A DNA stretch of 64,000 bases, from assembly GCA_037013495.1 (NCBI GenBank), contig CM072801.1:10712501-10776500 (forward strand). The letters are read 5' to 3'. Below the pieces are notes generated by a model. That model made no database searches and was not told the origin of the DNA. It saw only the letters and a program-made list of their open reading frames with translations. Of this stretch, positions 1-9,376 are shown piece after piece. Numbering within the stretch: position 1 is the stretch's first letter; each line of letters opens with the position of its first letter. The position numbers and the translations under genes were made by a program. Origin of the DNA: Hippophae tibetana. Lineage: Eukaryota > Streptophyta > Magnoliopsida > Rosales > Elaeagnaceae.

Positions 1-1068
1 TTTGCTTGACTCAAAGATATGTTGTGATCTTTGTTACTCCGATTCGCCTGTTTGCCTTGCCGTACTGATGTCGACACGACACTGACATCGGTACAGGATA
101 TGTGTCCGACATGTTCATTGATATAACTGACTCGGATGACAGCGAAGAAGTAAGGAGATGGTGGTGCAAACCCTTAATATTGCATTGCTCTTCAATATGC
201 AATTCTCTTTTTTTTTAAATGCGGGCTGGCCCTTGTAAATTTTAATTTGGGCCTTGACCAGAGTGGGAGAGACAATCTGGGCCTTGGCCATTGGAAGCAG
301 ATAATTCCTATAAAACCCTGCCTTCACGTTAAGAATGTTTTGTTTTGTTTTTTTTTTCTTTTTTTTTTTGAAAAACATTTTAATCTTTAATAACTTAGAT
401 TATGGGTATTCTTATGTTTAATACTATTATGGAAAATTCACTTAAAACAAAATATATCATAAAAAATAAAAAATAAAAATTTTACTTGATGCTAAATAAT
501 AATTTAGATTTTAAATTTTTTATTTTGTATTTTATGTTTTAACTATTTAAATGCATGACATATATAGTATTAATATATATGTAATAATATATTTAGACGC
601 ATAAAAATTCAAATATATATATATATATTTATATTTAACGATCGTGTTCAAATATCCGTGTCTAAAAATTCTATACTTTATATCCCTGTCCACTCTATGT
701 TTAACAAGTCCGACGCTTAGGCACATACCCATATCCGAGTCCAAGTAATATAGGTTGTGATTGAGTAGGCATTAGCTCTAACCTAGTGGACTGCTGGTTA
801 AAATCTCTCTTCTCCCCTTTAAGTGCCAAGCTCAAACCCACTCCAATCGGGTGAGGTTTGGGGGAGAATAGACTGCGGTTCCTGATACTTCAAAATATAT
901 ATAGGAGAGCCTCTGGCATTATTGATCTCTTGTTTGGATATGTAATGATACTTTTACATCTAGAGCTTTTCTCCATCAATACCTGTATTTAAGCTGCATG
1001 TATAAGTTGCATAAATATTCTTGTTAGCTGCCCCACCTAATTCAAATTTTTTTTGGTTGTAATTTTAG
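1..1068. other. Upstream intron or intergenic DNA, no exon found
   Basis: I find no exon of the downstream peptidase gene here, in particular nothing encoding the M3 family HEXXH zinc motif. Positions 62-94 form an imperfect inverted repeat (arms of 12 bases around a 9-base loop). Positions 342-370 are T-rich, 612-630 is a short AT repeat, and 900-1060 looks like intron sequence leading to the acceptor at 1067-1068. The stretch is either the 3' part of a large intron or DNA flanking a gene fragment. Confidence 0.5.
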
Positions 1069-1942
1069 GTCTTTTTGACCAAATTATTCATTCTGCTGAC
1101 AACATTGACGTAATGGAGCTATTCAAGCATCTTCATTCACAGGTACATTACTGCACTGCCGACCAAGTTCCATTACTAAGTAGTACTTGTGATTGTGGGT
1201 ATAGCTTTTTTACCTTGCTTGTCTGGGTTCTCAGATTATGCTAGGATTGCCAATGTTGGAAGGTGTCAATCCAGCTTCCCGTTTTCCGTGCAGTGTAAGT
1301 GGATATGAAGCTGCCTGTTACAGTCATATTTGGAGTCAGGTTTGTTATTTAACAATCACCTGAAATATTGTTCTTATCACTCATGAACATATTGTGCATT
1401 CTTTGGGAGCATCATTGTCATTATTTATCTACAGTTTCACAAAGCTTTGAATATTTTATGCCAAATTTGCAACATGATTTATCAAATACGCCATTTTAGT
1501 CTCCTTGAACCCTTCGCATGCCTTACTGATGTTTCAAAATATATTTCTTAGGCTTTTGCTGCTGATATATTTACTTCAAAGTTCCATGATGACATATCGA
1601 ATCATTATGCTGGCATGCAGTTCAGAAATAAGGTGAAGACTGTTGATTGATTTAAATTTTTTAAAACAATAGTGCCTGAAAAAATTATATTGAAGTGGCT
1701 CTCTTTCAATTATATTGATTTAAGATTATGCTTCGTTCTTTTGTTTTTTTTGGCTTAGAGATGAGAACTCTAAATTAATGCAGTAAAATTCAACAATTTT
1801 ATTTTCTTTAAATTGATAATTTATTTCACAGGTATTGGCTCCTGGTGGAGCAAAGGAGCCTATTCAGGTTCTATATGATTTTCTTGGTAGAGAACCATCA
1901 ATTCAAGCATTTCTTGAAGGCAAATCCAAAAGTAGCTTGTGA
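1069..1942 (+). CDS. Thimet oligopeptidase-like M3 metallopeptidase, C-terminal exons (partial)
   Basis: Four exons join in frame: 1069-1142, 1235-1339, 1552-1632 and 1832-1942 (TGA at 1940-1942). Each intron is GT-AG. They encode about 124 C-terminal residues. Diagnostic pieces are LFDQIIHSADNID, MLGLPMLEGVNPASRFP, the substrate-side block GYEAACYSHIWSQ and the C-terminal VLAPGGAKEP ... DFLGREPS ... AFLEG, the usual end of thimet oligopeptidase/neurolysin-type M3 peptidases. From memory it is closest to the Arabidopsis TOP-like protein (At1g67690) rather than to organellar TOP1/TOP2. The family cleaves short peptides with a HEXXH-bound zinc; that motif would lie in exons left of the window. 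The first codon shown is split (G from the previous exon). All exons seen are intact, so the gene may be functional, but the upstream exon is not within the first 1068 bases. Confidence 0.9.
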
Positions 1943-2230
1943 TGCCAAAGAAATGTGGTTTACACTTGGCTCCACATTATCCATCCGCGCATGATTACTT
2001 TACTCTGCATATGTTATTTTCTTTGCCAATGAAGATATTCAACTTCTCATTTTGGTCCACGGGAGAGGTTTAAGATTTTCCTACTCAGACTGATGGCCAT
2101 TACTCTGTTTTTATTGTTGTATGTTAACAGCAGCAATAAATTCTAAATCGAGGCTATAGATTAGTTTGTTCTGGGTTGCGTTCTTGGAATGCTCATATGA
2201 ATTATATATTCAAGTGTATTGTTTTTATTT
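1943..2230 (+). other. 3' UTR of the M3 peptidase gene
   Basis: Mixed-composition sequence follows the TGA and ends before the AT-rich spacer. A canonical AATAAA is at 2135-2140, about 195 bases after the stop, with T-rich sequence after it. This is consistent with a plant polyadenylation region. Confidence 0.5.
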
Positions 2231-2853
2231 ATTTTCATATTTGTTTAGATGATTTGTATCCTCAAAGTTAAGGAAAAGAAAACTAATGACTAGAAGACAG
2301 TTTTTATAATACATACATATTAAAAATATTAAAATAATATAAATCTAATAGATTTAACGTTTTGCATTTTGTGTTTATGATCTAGGATTTAACAATTAAT
2401 AAAAGAGTATTATTGATAAATAAATATTTTTTTAAATATATATTTTAATTATTGGTGTTGTTTTTATTTACTTTATTTTTTACTATAAATAATATATATA
2501 CATCAGTCTTGAATTAGTGAAAAAAGTGTCATAGAAGACTTACATAATTTTAATGTGATTATTTTAATATTTTGTATAATTTATTGAGATTCATTAAAAG
2601 CAGTTAATCATTTAATGTCTTTCCCTTTGAATATAACCAACTCAACATTTTATTTGTGTTTTTTATGAAGATCATAAAATTACATAAACAAATTATATTT
2701 CATTTTTGATGGATAATGTACAAAAATTACTAAATAATATAACATCTTAAAGTTTATCCTTAATTGATATTATTTAATAATTAAAATAATTAAATTATAT
2801 CGGTTAAAAATAATTGCAAAGTTTAATAAAAAAATACTATTATGACCTTATAT

Positions 2854-3201
2854 TAGGAGTGTGTAAAAAATTCAATCATTTGATCCGATTGAAATTAATT
2901 ATATATATATATATAATTAATATATATTTATTTGATTTTTTAATGTTTTTTTAAGTCAAATAATTTTATTTTATGATTTATGTGAAAATTTAAATTTTTT
3001 ATTTAAAAATACAAAAAATAGAATTAGTTAAGTTTATTAGTCGGATTGATCGGATGTCATCTGAATAATTTACAAATCGGATTGAATGGATGTGAAAGAT
3101 GATTGAATTGGTTGCGGATTAAGATGTTTGAATTCGAACGGATAGTCAGATCAAATTGAATAAGTATAAAATCATAAATTTAGATCCGATGAACAACTCT
3201 A
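2854..3201. mobile_element. Putative hAT-type MITE, degenerate
   Basis: The block starts TAGGAGTGTGTAAA and ends with the inverse of TAGAGTTGTTCATC, so the ends are related but imperfect inverted repeats of the TAGGGGTGTTCA kind common in plant hAT MITEs. Inside are several GATCCGATT/CGGATTGA-like segments in both orientations. The flanking 8 bases (ccttatat and ctctatac) match at only about 5 of 8 positions, so the target duplication is weak. It has no coding capacity. The rest of 2230-4226 is AT-rich spacer in which I see nothing else. Confidence 0.35.
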
Positions 3202-4947
3202 CTCTATACCCATAAATTTTTTACTCAAGGTTATATTTCCTTCGAGTGTAATAAAACATTTTTTTGTTTTTGGTTTTTGTTATAAATGATAAGCGATGTA
3301 GTTATACATCAAAAGTAGTGGTATGTATGTTATACATTTTTACAACAAAAGTAAGAGTATGCAATTATACATTGTTTTAAATTTGAGTTAAAATCAAATT
3401 CAATTTAATATGATATTTTTTAAAAACTTAAGATTGATTTAATATAATAAAACTTATAAAGTAAATCCAAAATGAATGAATTAGATTCGGGGGATCCAAT
3501 TTTATATTTTTATTTTTTTAAAAAAATATTTATTTTTAATAACTAAATAATTATTGCATTAAATATCATATTTTAATAAATGATTAAAATTTAGACTTAA
3601 AAAGATTTTGATTTTTTAATAATAAATAAATAAAGATTATGTAATTAATTTTAAATTTTAAATTACAAGCGAATAAACACAAATATTTATTATTTATTTA
3701 TTTTTATTAATTTAAACATATATTGTATATATAAATAAACATTTAACTTAAACAATACAAAATTTGAAAAATAGAGATTAATTAAATACAATAATACATC
3801 TTATGTTTGGATTTAAAGTTAAGAAATTAGTTACAATAACTAAGTTTGGGTAAGAAAATAAGGATATATTATTTAGATTGGATATATTATATAGATTTTT
3901 AAAAGATGAAGAGTGTTAGTGAAAAATAAAGATCTAAAAAACTATTAGTTTTATTATTTTATTATTTTTTAATTAAATATAATAATTATATTAAAATAAA
4001 AAATAATAATATATAATATAATATAACATGTGGGTTGGATTGGTCATTGTAAACATTTTAATTCGAATAACCGATTCAATTTATCATGTATCAATATCAA
4101 TTCTGCAATTTTTAAATAAAACCAAAATCCAATTACAAACATAAAACCGTATAATTGGATTGAAGTCGCTCGTAATTTCTTTTGTATCGTTTGAAGGAAC
4201 TCTTTCTTTCACCTTGAACTGCAAAGATGCCTCAGAAATGGTAGTTCTCTCTTTTAGGATTCACTTCGGTCCGATTCCCATTCAAATATCATACTCAATA
4301 CTCCTTGCTTATTCCTTCTATATTCGCAACGTCATTCTGGGGTTTTGCATTGACAACCTAATGCTGGGCCAACAGTGATCGGCCAAATCATGAACGAAGT
4401 TACGCAGTGCGTTGAGGGTATGAATGGTGTCAAAGAGGGCAGGTGTAAAGCTACTCTCACTTTCTACAAGCCCATGTTACGAGGTAAATTTCACAATTTT
4501 ATTTCTTTGTTATATGTATTAATTATCAAGTATCTTTTCAATTTGATAATCAATTTTAATTTTTTTTTGGGTCAAAAAACCAATCAGAGCAGTCTTTAGC
4601 AGCTGAATTTCCTCGCGATTATCTGGGAATTTCGTTGCCTGAACAACCAAGCAAATACTATTTTATAATCAGAGGACAGCACTTAGTTCTTGAGGCTGAT
4701 TCATCTATTCAGACTATAACGGAGACTATAACGGAGAAGTTGCATTCTTATCAATCGAGAGAATCTGTTAATTTTGACGTGTATTTTCTGTTAGCTTCTT
4801 TTTGGCGTTATTTTATTACCAACTATTATTAATTATACACATTTCCATTGAATTTTATAGTGATTTTTTCCTTCATTATATACTTATTGTATTTGCAGGG
4901 GTTTCATTACCAAGTTGGGGATTTCCAGTTAAGGGTTGGGAAAGTTG

Positions 4948-5256
4948 TGATACGAGCATAATTTGCTCGAGCTACTTGGCGCAACACCTGGACGCAGGGG
5001 AAAGGGACCACAAATGGCACAATTTGCAGGCAACATACGTTGTCACCAACAAACGCAGTCAACACACCAAAATAGACCCCACTCAAGCCATGTAGAGTAA
5101 CTATGATTCTGTTAAGGATGATTAGGAATTAGTTACATGTAAGGCTATATATAGCCATAATATCTGAAGAAGGAATAACAAGAAATATTATACAATTTAT
5201 CTCTCTTTCTCAGCTTCTAGTCTTCTCCTACTTCTCTGAAATCTCTGTTTGTAACA
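4948..5256 (+). repeat. 5' LTR of the element in the MED20 exon
   Basis: 309 bases, TG...CA ends. It contains a TATATATAG promoter-like box near 5143-5152, followed by a pyrimidine-rich stretch (ctctctttctcagcttc) near the expected transcript start. It matches 7686-8001 along its whole length. Confidence 0.93.
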
Positions 5257-7704
5257 ATGGTATCAAAACCGGTTTCATCCATGGACAATTGGAATCGATC
5301 CAACACAAAGACCTCCGATGAGGAATCTGATACCCTGGAGCGAATAAACGCCGTCTTACGACGGGTGTTAATCGAGTTGCGAGCTCTTCGTGCCACCCAT
5401 AGCTCACCATCGACTCCCTATCTTGGCAAACAGAGGAGTAAATCATCTCAAACCTTTGAGTTAAGAGCTCTTCATACCTCCCACAGCACACCTCCGAATC
5501 CTAAACGCATACCCAGATCTGAATCAAATCCATACCCAGTAATAATTGCTCAAGTTGATATTTCTAACTTCAAAAACGCAGTTCAAATGTTCACTGTGTC
5601 TTCAGAAACATTCGAACACCAATCATCACCTTCACCACCGGCAACCTCTCTTGGCAATCAGAGGAGTAGATCATCGGGAACCTTCGAGAACTGGGAAGCT
5701 TCACCCACTGGTTCCTTTGCCTCAGAGGCTTGCTCAACGGCTATGAGATACGCAAGGTTAGACTCAATAAATCTCCAATTATATAAGAACCAATCCCCTG
5801 GGGTATATAAGGATGAGAAGACGGCTTATACAGACATCAAAGTCAAGTCTCGCGAGCCTCCCTTGCTTGGGCTTGAAATTGGACTCAAAATTGGGTCATT
5901 TTATGGCGGTGTAGTCCCTATAACCAATAGCCATGCACTGGGTTTACCCAGCCCGACCCAATCGAAAATCAAAGAAAACGACGAAGAAGGTGTCGAGGGT
6001 TTACCCAAATTTACTTACTCTGAGCTTGAAGAAAACGAAGAAGAAAATGGAGACCACATCGTGCTTCAAAAGATTGAGGACGATGATGACTACCCTCCAA
6101 CAGAAACTCCCTTTAAGTTCCTAATGTACCATCCATCTGTTCAGTCACAGAAAAAGGTTCCCTCAACTACTCAGAAAACAGCGACTCATAAAATAGCGAC
6201 AGATCTTCGAAATGAGAGGTTAGAAATTCAAATTCATACCAATAATATAAAAATTGAGTATGAGTCATATTCTGTTCCTGAGACCAATAACTTGAAGAAA
6301 TGGTATAAGAAGTGGGGAGGTACAACGTACCCACGCAAGGTGTTTAAAGAAATAATAGAGAAGGAGAACGTTTCTTGTAACCCATGGATAATAATTCTGT
6401 GTCTGTTAAAGGAATGGAAAACTGTCTTACAAGGGTTCCATTCCAAGCTGTCTGAGAATGTAGAACCTAATATTGCCATCAAACAGTCTCACTTTCTTAT
6501 GAGTGATGAAGATACTCTAGAAGAAGAACACTCCAACCTAATGTTTCAGCTCTTTCGAACTTGTTTTGGCTTTGCCACTGATTTCCTCTCAGCCCAGATA
6601 GACCACTCTACCTCAGTTAAAGAGGTACCCTTACAGATCGTTGAGAAAATCATTCTGAAGCTCCTCAGCTTAGCCATAAACTCAGAATCAGAGGTTGAGA
6701 GAATTCAAGAACATAAATCAGAACTAAACAGATGGGCTACACAGATTGTCAACCAAGCTGCAGTTAAACCTTATGGAATTCACGCAGAAGCTAAAATAAT
6801 GAAACAATGTGATGGGAATCTAGCGTTGGGATATAGCTTTAAGACTACATCTGAAAAATTCTTATTGGAGGCGTTTCGACAACTAAAATCAGAGAAAGAC
6901 AACCTTGCAAAGGATCTAGCAAGTTGCACAAGAAGTTTTGAAATAACTAAGTCTCAGTGGCACCAAACTGAGCAGCTTCTTACTGAAACTAAGTTTCAGT
7001 TGGCCAGTGCTATGAGTCAACATAAAGGACGCCCAAATCCCCTCCTTACTATTTCTGTAGAGGTGGCTACTAGTACAATAAAAAAGGGCACAAAACCTGA
7101 TGAGGCTAATGCTGAGAACTGCCCTGATGCTTTTCTTATCCACATTATCAGTCATCCTATCAAGCCCACAATGCTTATAGAAGTAGAGATCCTCGAAAAG
7201 ATGGGTGTTTGTGATCCAAAAAGGCTCTTCGATGTTCCTACATTGGAGCTTGTGAGTTCTAATAATAGGGTTGCTCATAAGAAGAATTTGAAATTAATTG
7301 ATGTTGATTCTCCAGTAGTTAGGAGCCATATGGATATCACCATCCTTCACTTTCTATCAAAATTAAAACTCATTGGGAGTTTCAGTGGCAAGGAAGTACA
7401 TGAACTAACTACTTGGGTTCAAGATACTGAAGATGTGGAAGCAAATGTAAAGGTGGGTTCTGCTACATTGTCCATAGCATATGCTGCAGCTGAATTTGTT
7501 GAGTCATGGCTGCGTACTTTAGATAGGAATGGTGGTGTTTATGGGTGCCCTTATGAACGGCCAGACCTAACCGATATTCCATTCTTTGCATCCATGAGCT
7601 TCCTCCAAGATCTATTCAGGACTACCTCACCCCGTTATATCTCAGCTTTATCCTTGAGGACAAGGATTCTAAAGGGAGGATGGAATGATACAAGCATAAT
7701 TTGA
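5257..7704 (+). CDS. 815-codon frame of the non-autonomous LTR element: mosaic with VQ-motif and NAD-malate dehydrogenase segments
   Basis: One open frame fills the whole internal region, starting with an ATG that overlaps the primer-binding site and ending just inside the 3' LTR. Residues about 27-80 contain two related ELRAL-x-HSSP-like repeats. Residues about 87-122 (RSESNPYP, then FKNAVQMFT at 105-113) resemble VQ-motif proteins of the MVQ1/VQ4 type, partners of WRKY factors and MAP kinases. Residues about 535-590 (LLEAFRQLKSEKDNLAKDLA) look like coiled coil. Residues about 617-780 (NCPDAF, LFDVPTLELV, KKNLKLIDVDSPVV, GSATLSIAYAAAEFVES, LTDIPFFAS) are clearly the C-terminal half of plastid-type NAD-malate dehydrogenase. 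The NAD-binding half is not there, so no enzyme is expected. Residues 240-535 (acidic, then KKWGGTTYPRKVFKEII) I do not recognise. Treated as a fossil; expression is unknown. Confidence 0.8.
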   Translation: MVSKPVSSMDNWNRSNTKTSDEESDTLERINAVLRRVLIELRALRATHSSPSTPYLGKQRSKSSQTFELRALHTSHSTPPNPKRIPRSESNPYPVIIAQVDISNFKNAVQMFTVSSETFEHQSSPSPPATSLGNQRSRSSGTFENWEASPTGSFASEACSTAMRYARLDSINLQLYKNQSPGVYKDEKTAYTDIKVKSREPPLLGLEIGLKIGSFYGGVVPITNSHALGLPSPTQSKIKENDEEGVEGLPKFTYSELEENEEENGDHIVLQKIEDDDDYPPTETPFKFLMYHPSVQSQKKVPSTTQKTATHKIATDLRNERLEIQIHTNNIKIEYESYSVPETNNLKKWYKKWGGTTYPRKVFKEIIEKENVSCNPWIIILCLLKEWKTVLQGFHSKLSENVEPNIAIKQSHFLMSDEDTLEEEHSNLMFQLFRTCFGFATDFLSAQIDHSTSVKEVPLQIVEKIILKLLSLAINSESEVERIQEHKSELNRWATQIVNQAAVKPYGIHAEAKIMKQCDGNLALGYSFKTTSEKFLLEAFRQLKSEKDNLAKDLASCTRSFEITKSQWHQTEQLLTETKFQLASAMSQHKGRPNPLLTISVEVATSTIKKGTKPDEANAENCPDAFLIHIISHPIKPTMLIEVEILEKMGVCDPKRLFDVPTLELVSSNNRVAHKKNLKLIDVDSPVVRSHMDITILHFLSKLKLIGSFSGKEVHELTTWVQDTEDVEANVKVGSATLSIAYAAAEFVESWLRTLDRNGGVYGCPYERPDLTDIPFFASMSFLQDLFRTTSPRYISALSLRTRILKGGWNDTSII

Positions 7705-8001
7705 TCGAGCTACTTGGCGCAACACCTGGGCGTGAGACGCTGGGGAAAGGGACTACAAATGGCACAATATGCAGGCAACACACGTTGCCACCAACAAACG
7801 CAGGCAACACACGAAAATGGACCCCAATCAAGCCATGTAGAGTAACTGTGATTCTGTTAAGAATGATTAGGAATTAGTTACATGTAAGGCTATATATAGC
7901 CATAATATCTGAAGAAGGAATAACAAGAAATATTATACAATTTATCTCTCTTTCTCAGCTTCTCGTCTTCTCCTACTTCTCTGAATTCTCTGTTTGTAAC
8001 A
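7686..8001 (+). repeat. 3' LTR of the element in the MED20 exon
   Basis: 316 bases, the partner of 4948-5256, ending GTAACA immediately before the second AGTTG target copy and the resumed MED20 exon. The size difference between the LTRs comes from one small length difference in their first third. Confidence 0.93.
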
Positions 8002-8459
8002 AGTTGTTCCTACTAGTCATCCTGAAAATTTGAGAGGAATAGTCATGGAGGTTCAGAACTTAAATGGAACACAACTGTACTTGTTGTTGCTTTTGTTCTG
8101 GTTATAATCTATAATGCTTAAGTTGTCTCTTTCATCCAAAGATATTATATTCATTTTGTTTGGTCACTGGTGTTCGAACTTTTTTTTTCTTTACATATTA
8201 AATTTTGTCATGTATTATCTAGCATGCATGATTCGTTTCTTTTCAAATTTAAGTTAGAATTATCACTGATGAGATTGCCCTATTACAATGTTTGATTTTG
8301 ATTTCAACGATTATTCAAAACGGTTCTAGTGTTAATTGAAATGTGTGAACATTTACACTCCTTTGCCCCCTTAGAAGATGGGAAGATGTGCAATGTGCAA
8401 GTTATCATTTGATCATTCAATGGTCTCCATCACTTGAGGTGAACATCTAATGAAGGTTG

Positions 8460-8878
8460 TGTTGGTTTCATTTAATGCACTCGGTAACCACCGAGTGGTT
8501 AGCTAGAATGCGGTCCAACATCTCCATCATCCATTACTCCATTACCCACATTCTTCAGGCCCTTAATGCACATCTGATTGTTCTTTGATGAACAAAGCAT
8601 TTGAGACTTGCCTATAAATACATGGTTTAGTCACTAAGTTTATTCTGTGAAAAACTGAGAGAATTCAAACAATCTTCAATGAATTGTTCTCTGCACCATC
8701 GTGATAACATAGAAAGGTTTAAAAGTATCAAACCAAAAACCCATTAAATTCTCGTGATAAGTGGTGAAGCTTGATCAATGGTTAGATGTATGTTTTCAAT
8801 TCCTTTTTGCTTCCGTTGTATTTACATTCATGTTTATATGCTTCCATGAATGTTTTTGGATCGAATTATGATCCATCA
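8460..8878 (+). repeat. 5' LTR of the intronic copia element
   Basis: 419 bases beginning TGTTGGTTTC and ending GATCCATCA. It contains a CTATAAATACAT TATA-type box near 8612-8623. It pairs with 14186-14630. Confidence 0.9.
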
Positions 8879-9312
8879 TTTGGTATCAAATCTATTTTGA
8901 AAACATCCCTATTTTGTTCTATTTCATTAAGGGATTGAAAAATTAGGTTTTTTATTTGGCTTAGTTTTGATGCGTATGAAAATTATAAATTATTTCAGTA
9001 TTGATATTCAAATGATTCTATGAATTCAAAATTGAAAAACCATGAAGAAAATCATTCCAATTTTTCGTGCGCATTCATTGGAATTTTTTAATTAGCTTCT
9101 TTTTATTATGATGTTTTTGATTCAAACTAAGACTATGAATCACTCGTAAATCAAATTTTGAGAATTTTGATAAAAAATGATAGATTTTGTTGTCGGAATT
9201 ACGAGAAACCATTAGGCCTCCATTCAAGCCGCGTTGATCCGGTTGGAGGTTGAAGACAACTTCTATAGGGAAAAATGACTTTTCATTTTTGTGCCAGAAT
9301 ATTTTTTTGGTT

Positions 9313-9376
9313 TTGCTAGGAATTGAACTCAAGTCTCTCGACAGAGAGTTAAGTCTCTGGCCACTGGACTACAACA
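9313..9376 (-). repeat. tRNA-like (SINE head-like) sequence inside the copia element
   Basis: Read on the minus strand it has a Pol III box A-like TAGTCCAGTGG (complement of about 9361-9371) and, about 40 bases on, a box B-like GAGTTCAATTCC (complement of 9319-9330). It also has a short stem with an intervening GAGAGACTT arm. This layout is typical of tRNA-derived plant SINE heads. It does not fold as a clean modern tRNA, and I cannot define the end of any SINE body (it would run toward lower coordinates). Could also be a chance or decayed tRNA fragment. Confidence 0.35.

Larger units (their letters stand above)
4948..8001 (+). mobile_element. Non-autonomous LTR retrotransposon carrying captured host gene pieces
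   Basis: A complete LTR element by structure: LTRs at 4948-5256 and 7686-8001, both beginning TGATAC and ending GTAACA; a primer-binding site at 5257-5271 (TGGTATCAAAACC, initiator-Met type); a purine tract at about 7670-7685 before the 3' LTR; and a 5-base target duplication AGTTG at 4943-4947 and 8002-8006. It interrupts the MED20 exon between two bases of a Val codon. I recognise no gag, protease, integrase or reverse transcriptase, so it must have moved with another element's proteins. Its single reading frame looks whole. The LTRs differ at roughly 5 percent of positions by eye, which at commonly used plant rates suggests an insertion about 2 million years old. Confidence 0.93.

Noticed and set aside
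770-870. SINE-like or tRNA-like segment (CTAGTGGACTGCTGG ... AGCTCAAACCC)
   Set aside because: The spacing of the two words resembles box A and box B, but neither fits the consensus well, and I see no poly(A) or target duplication.
7686-7831. Minus-strand open frames over the 3' LTR and adjacent element sequence
   Set aside because: They lie antisense to the LTR and the element's main frame and have no recognisable similarity; they are shadows.
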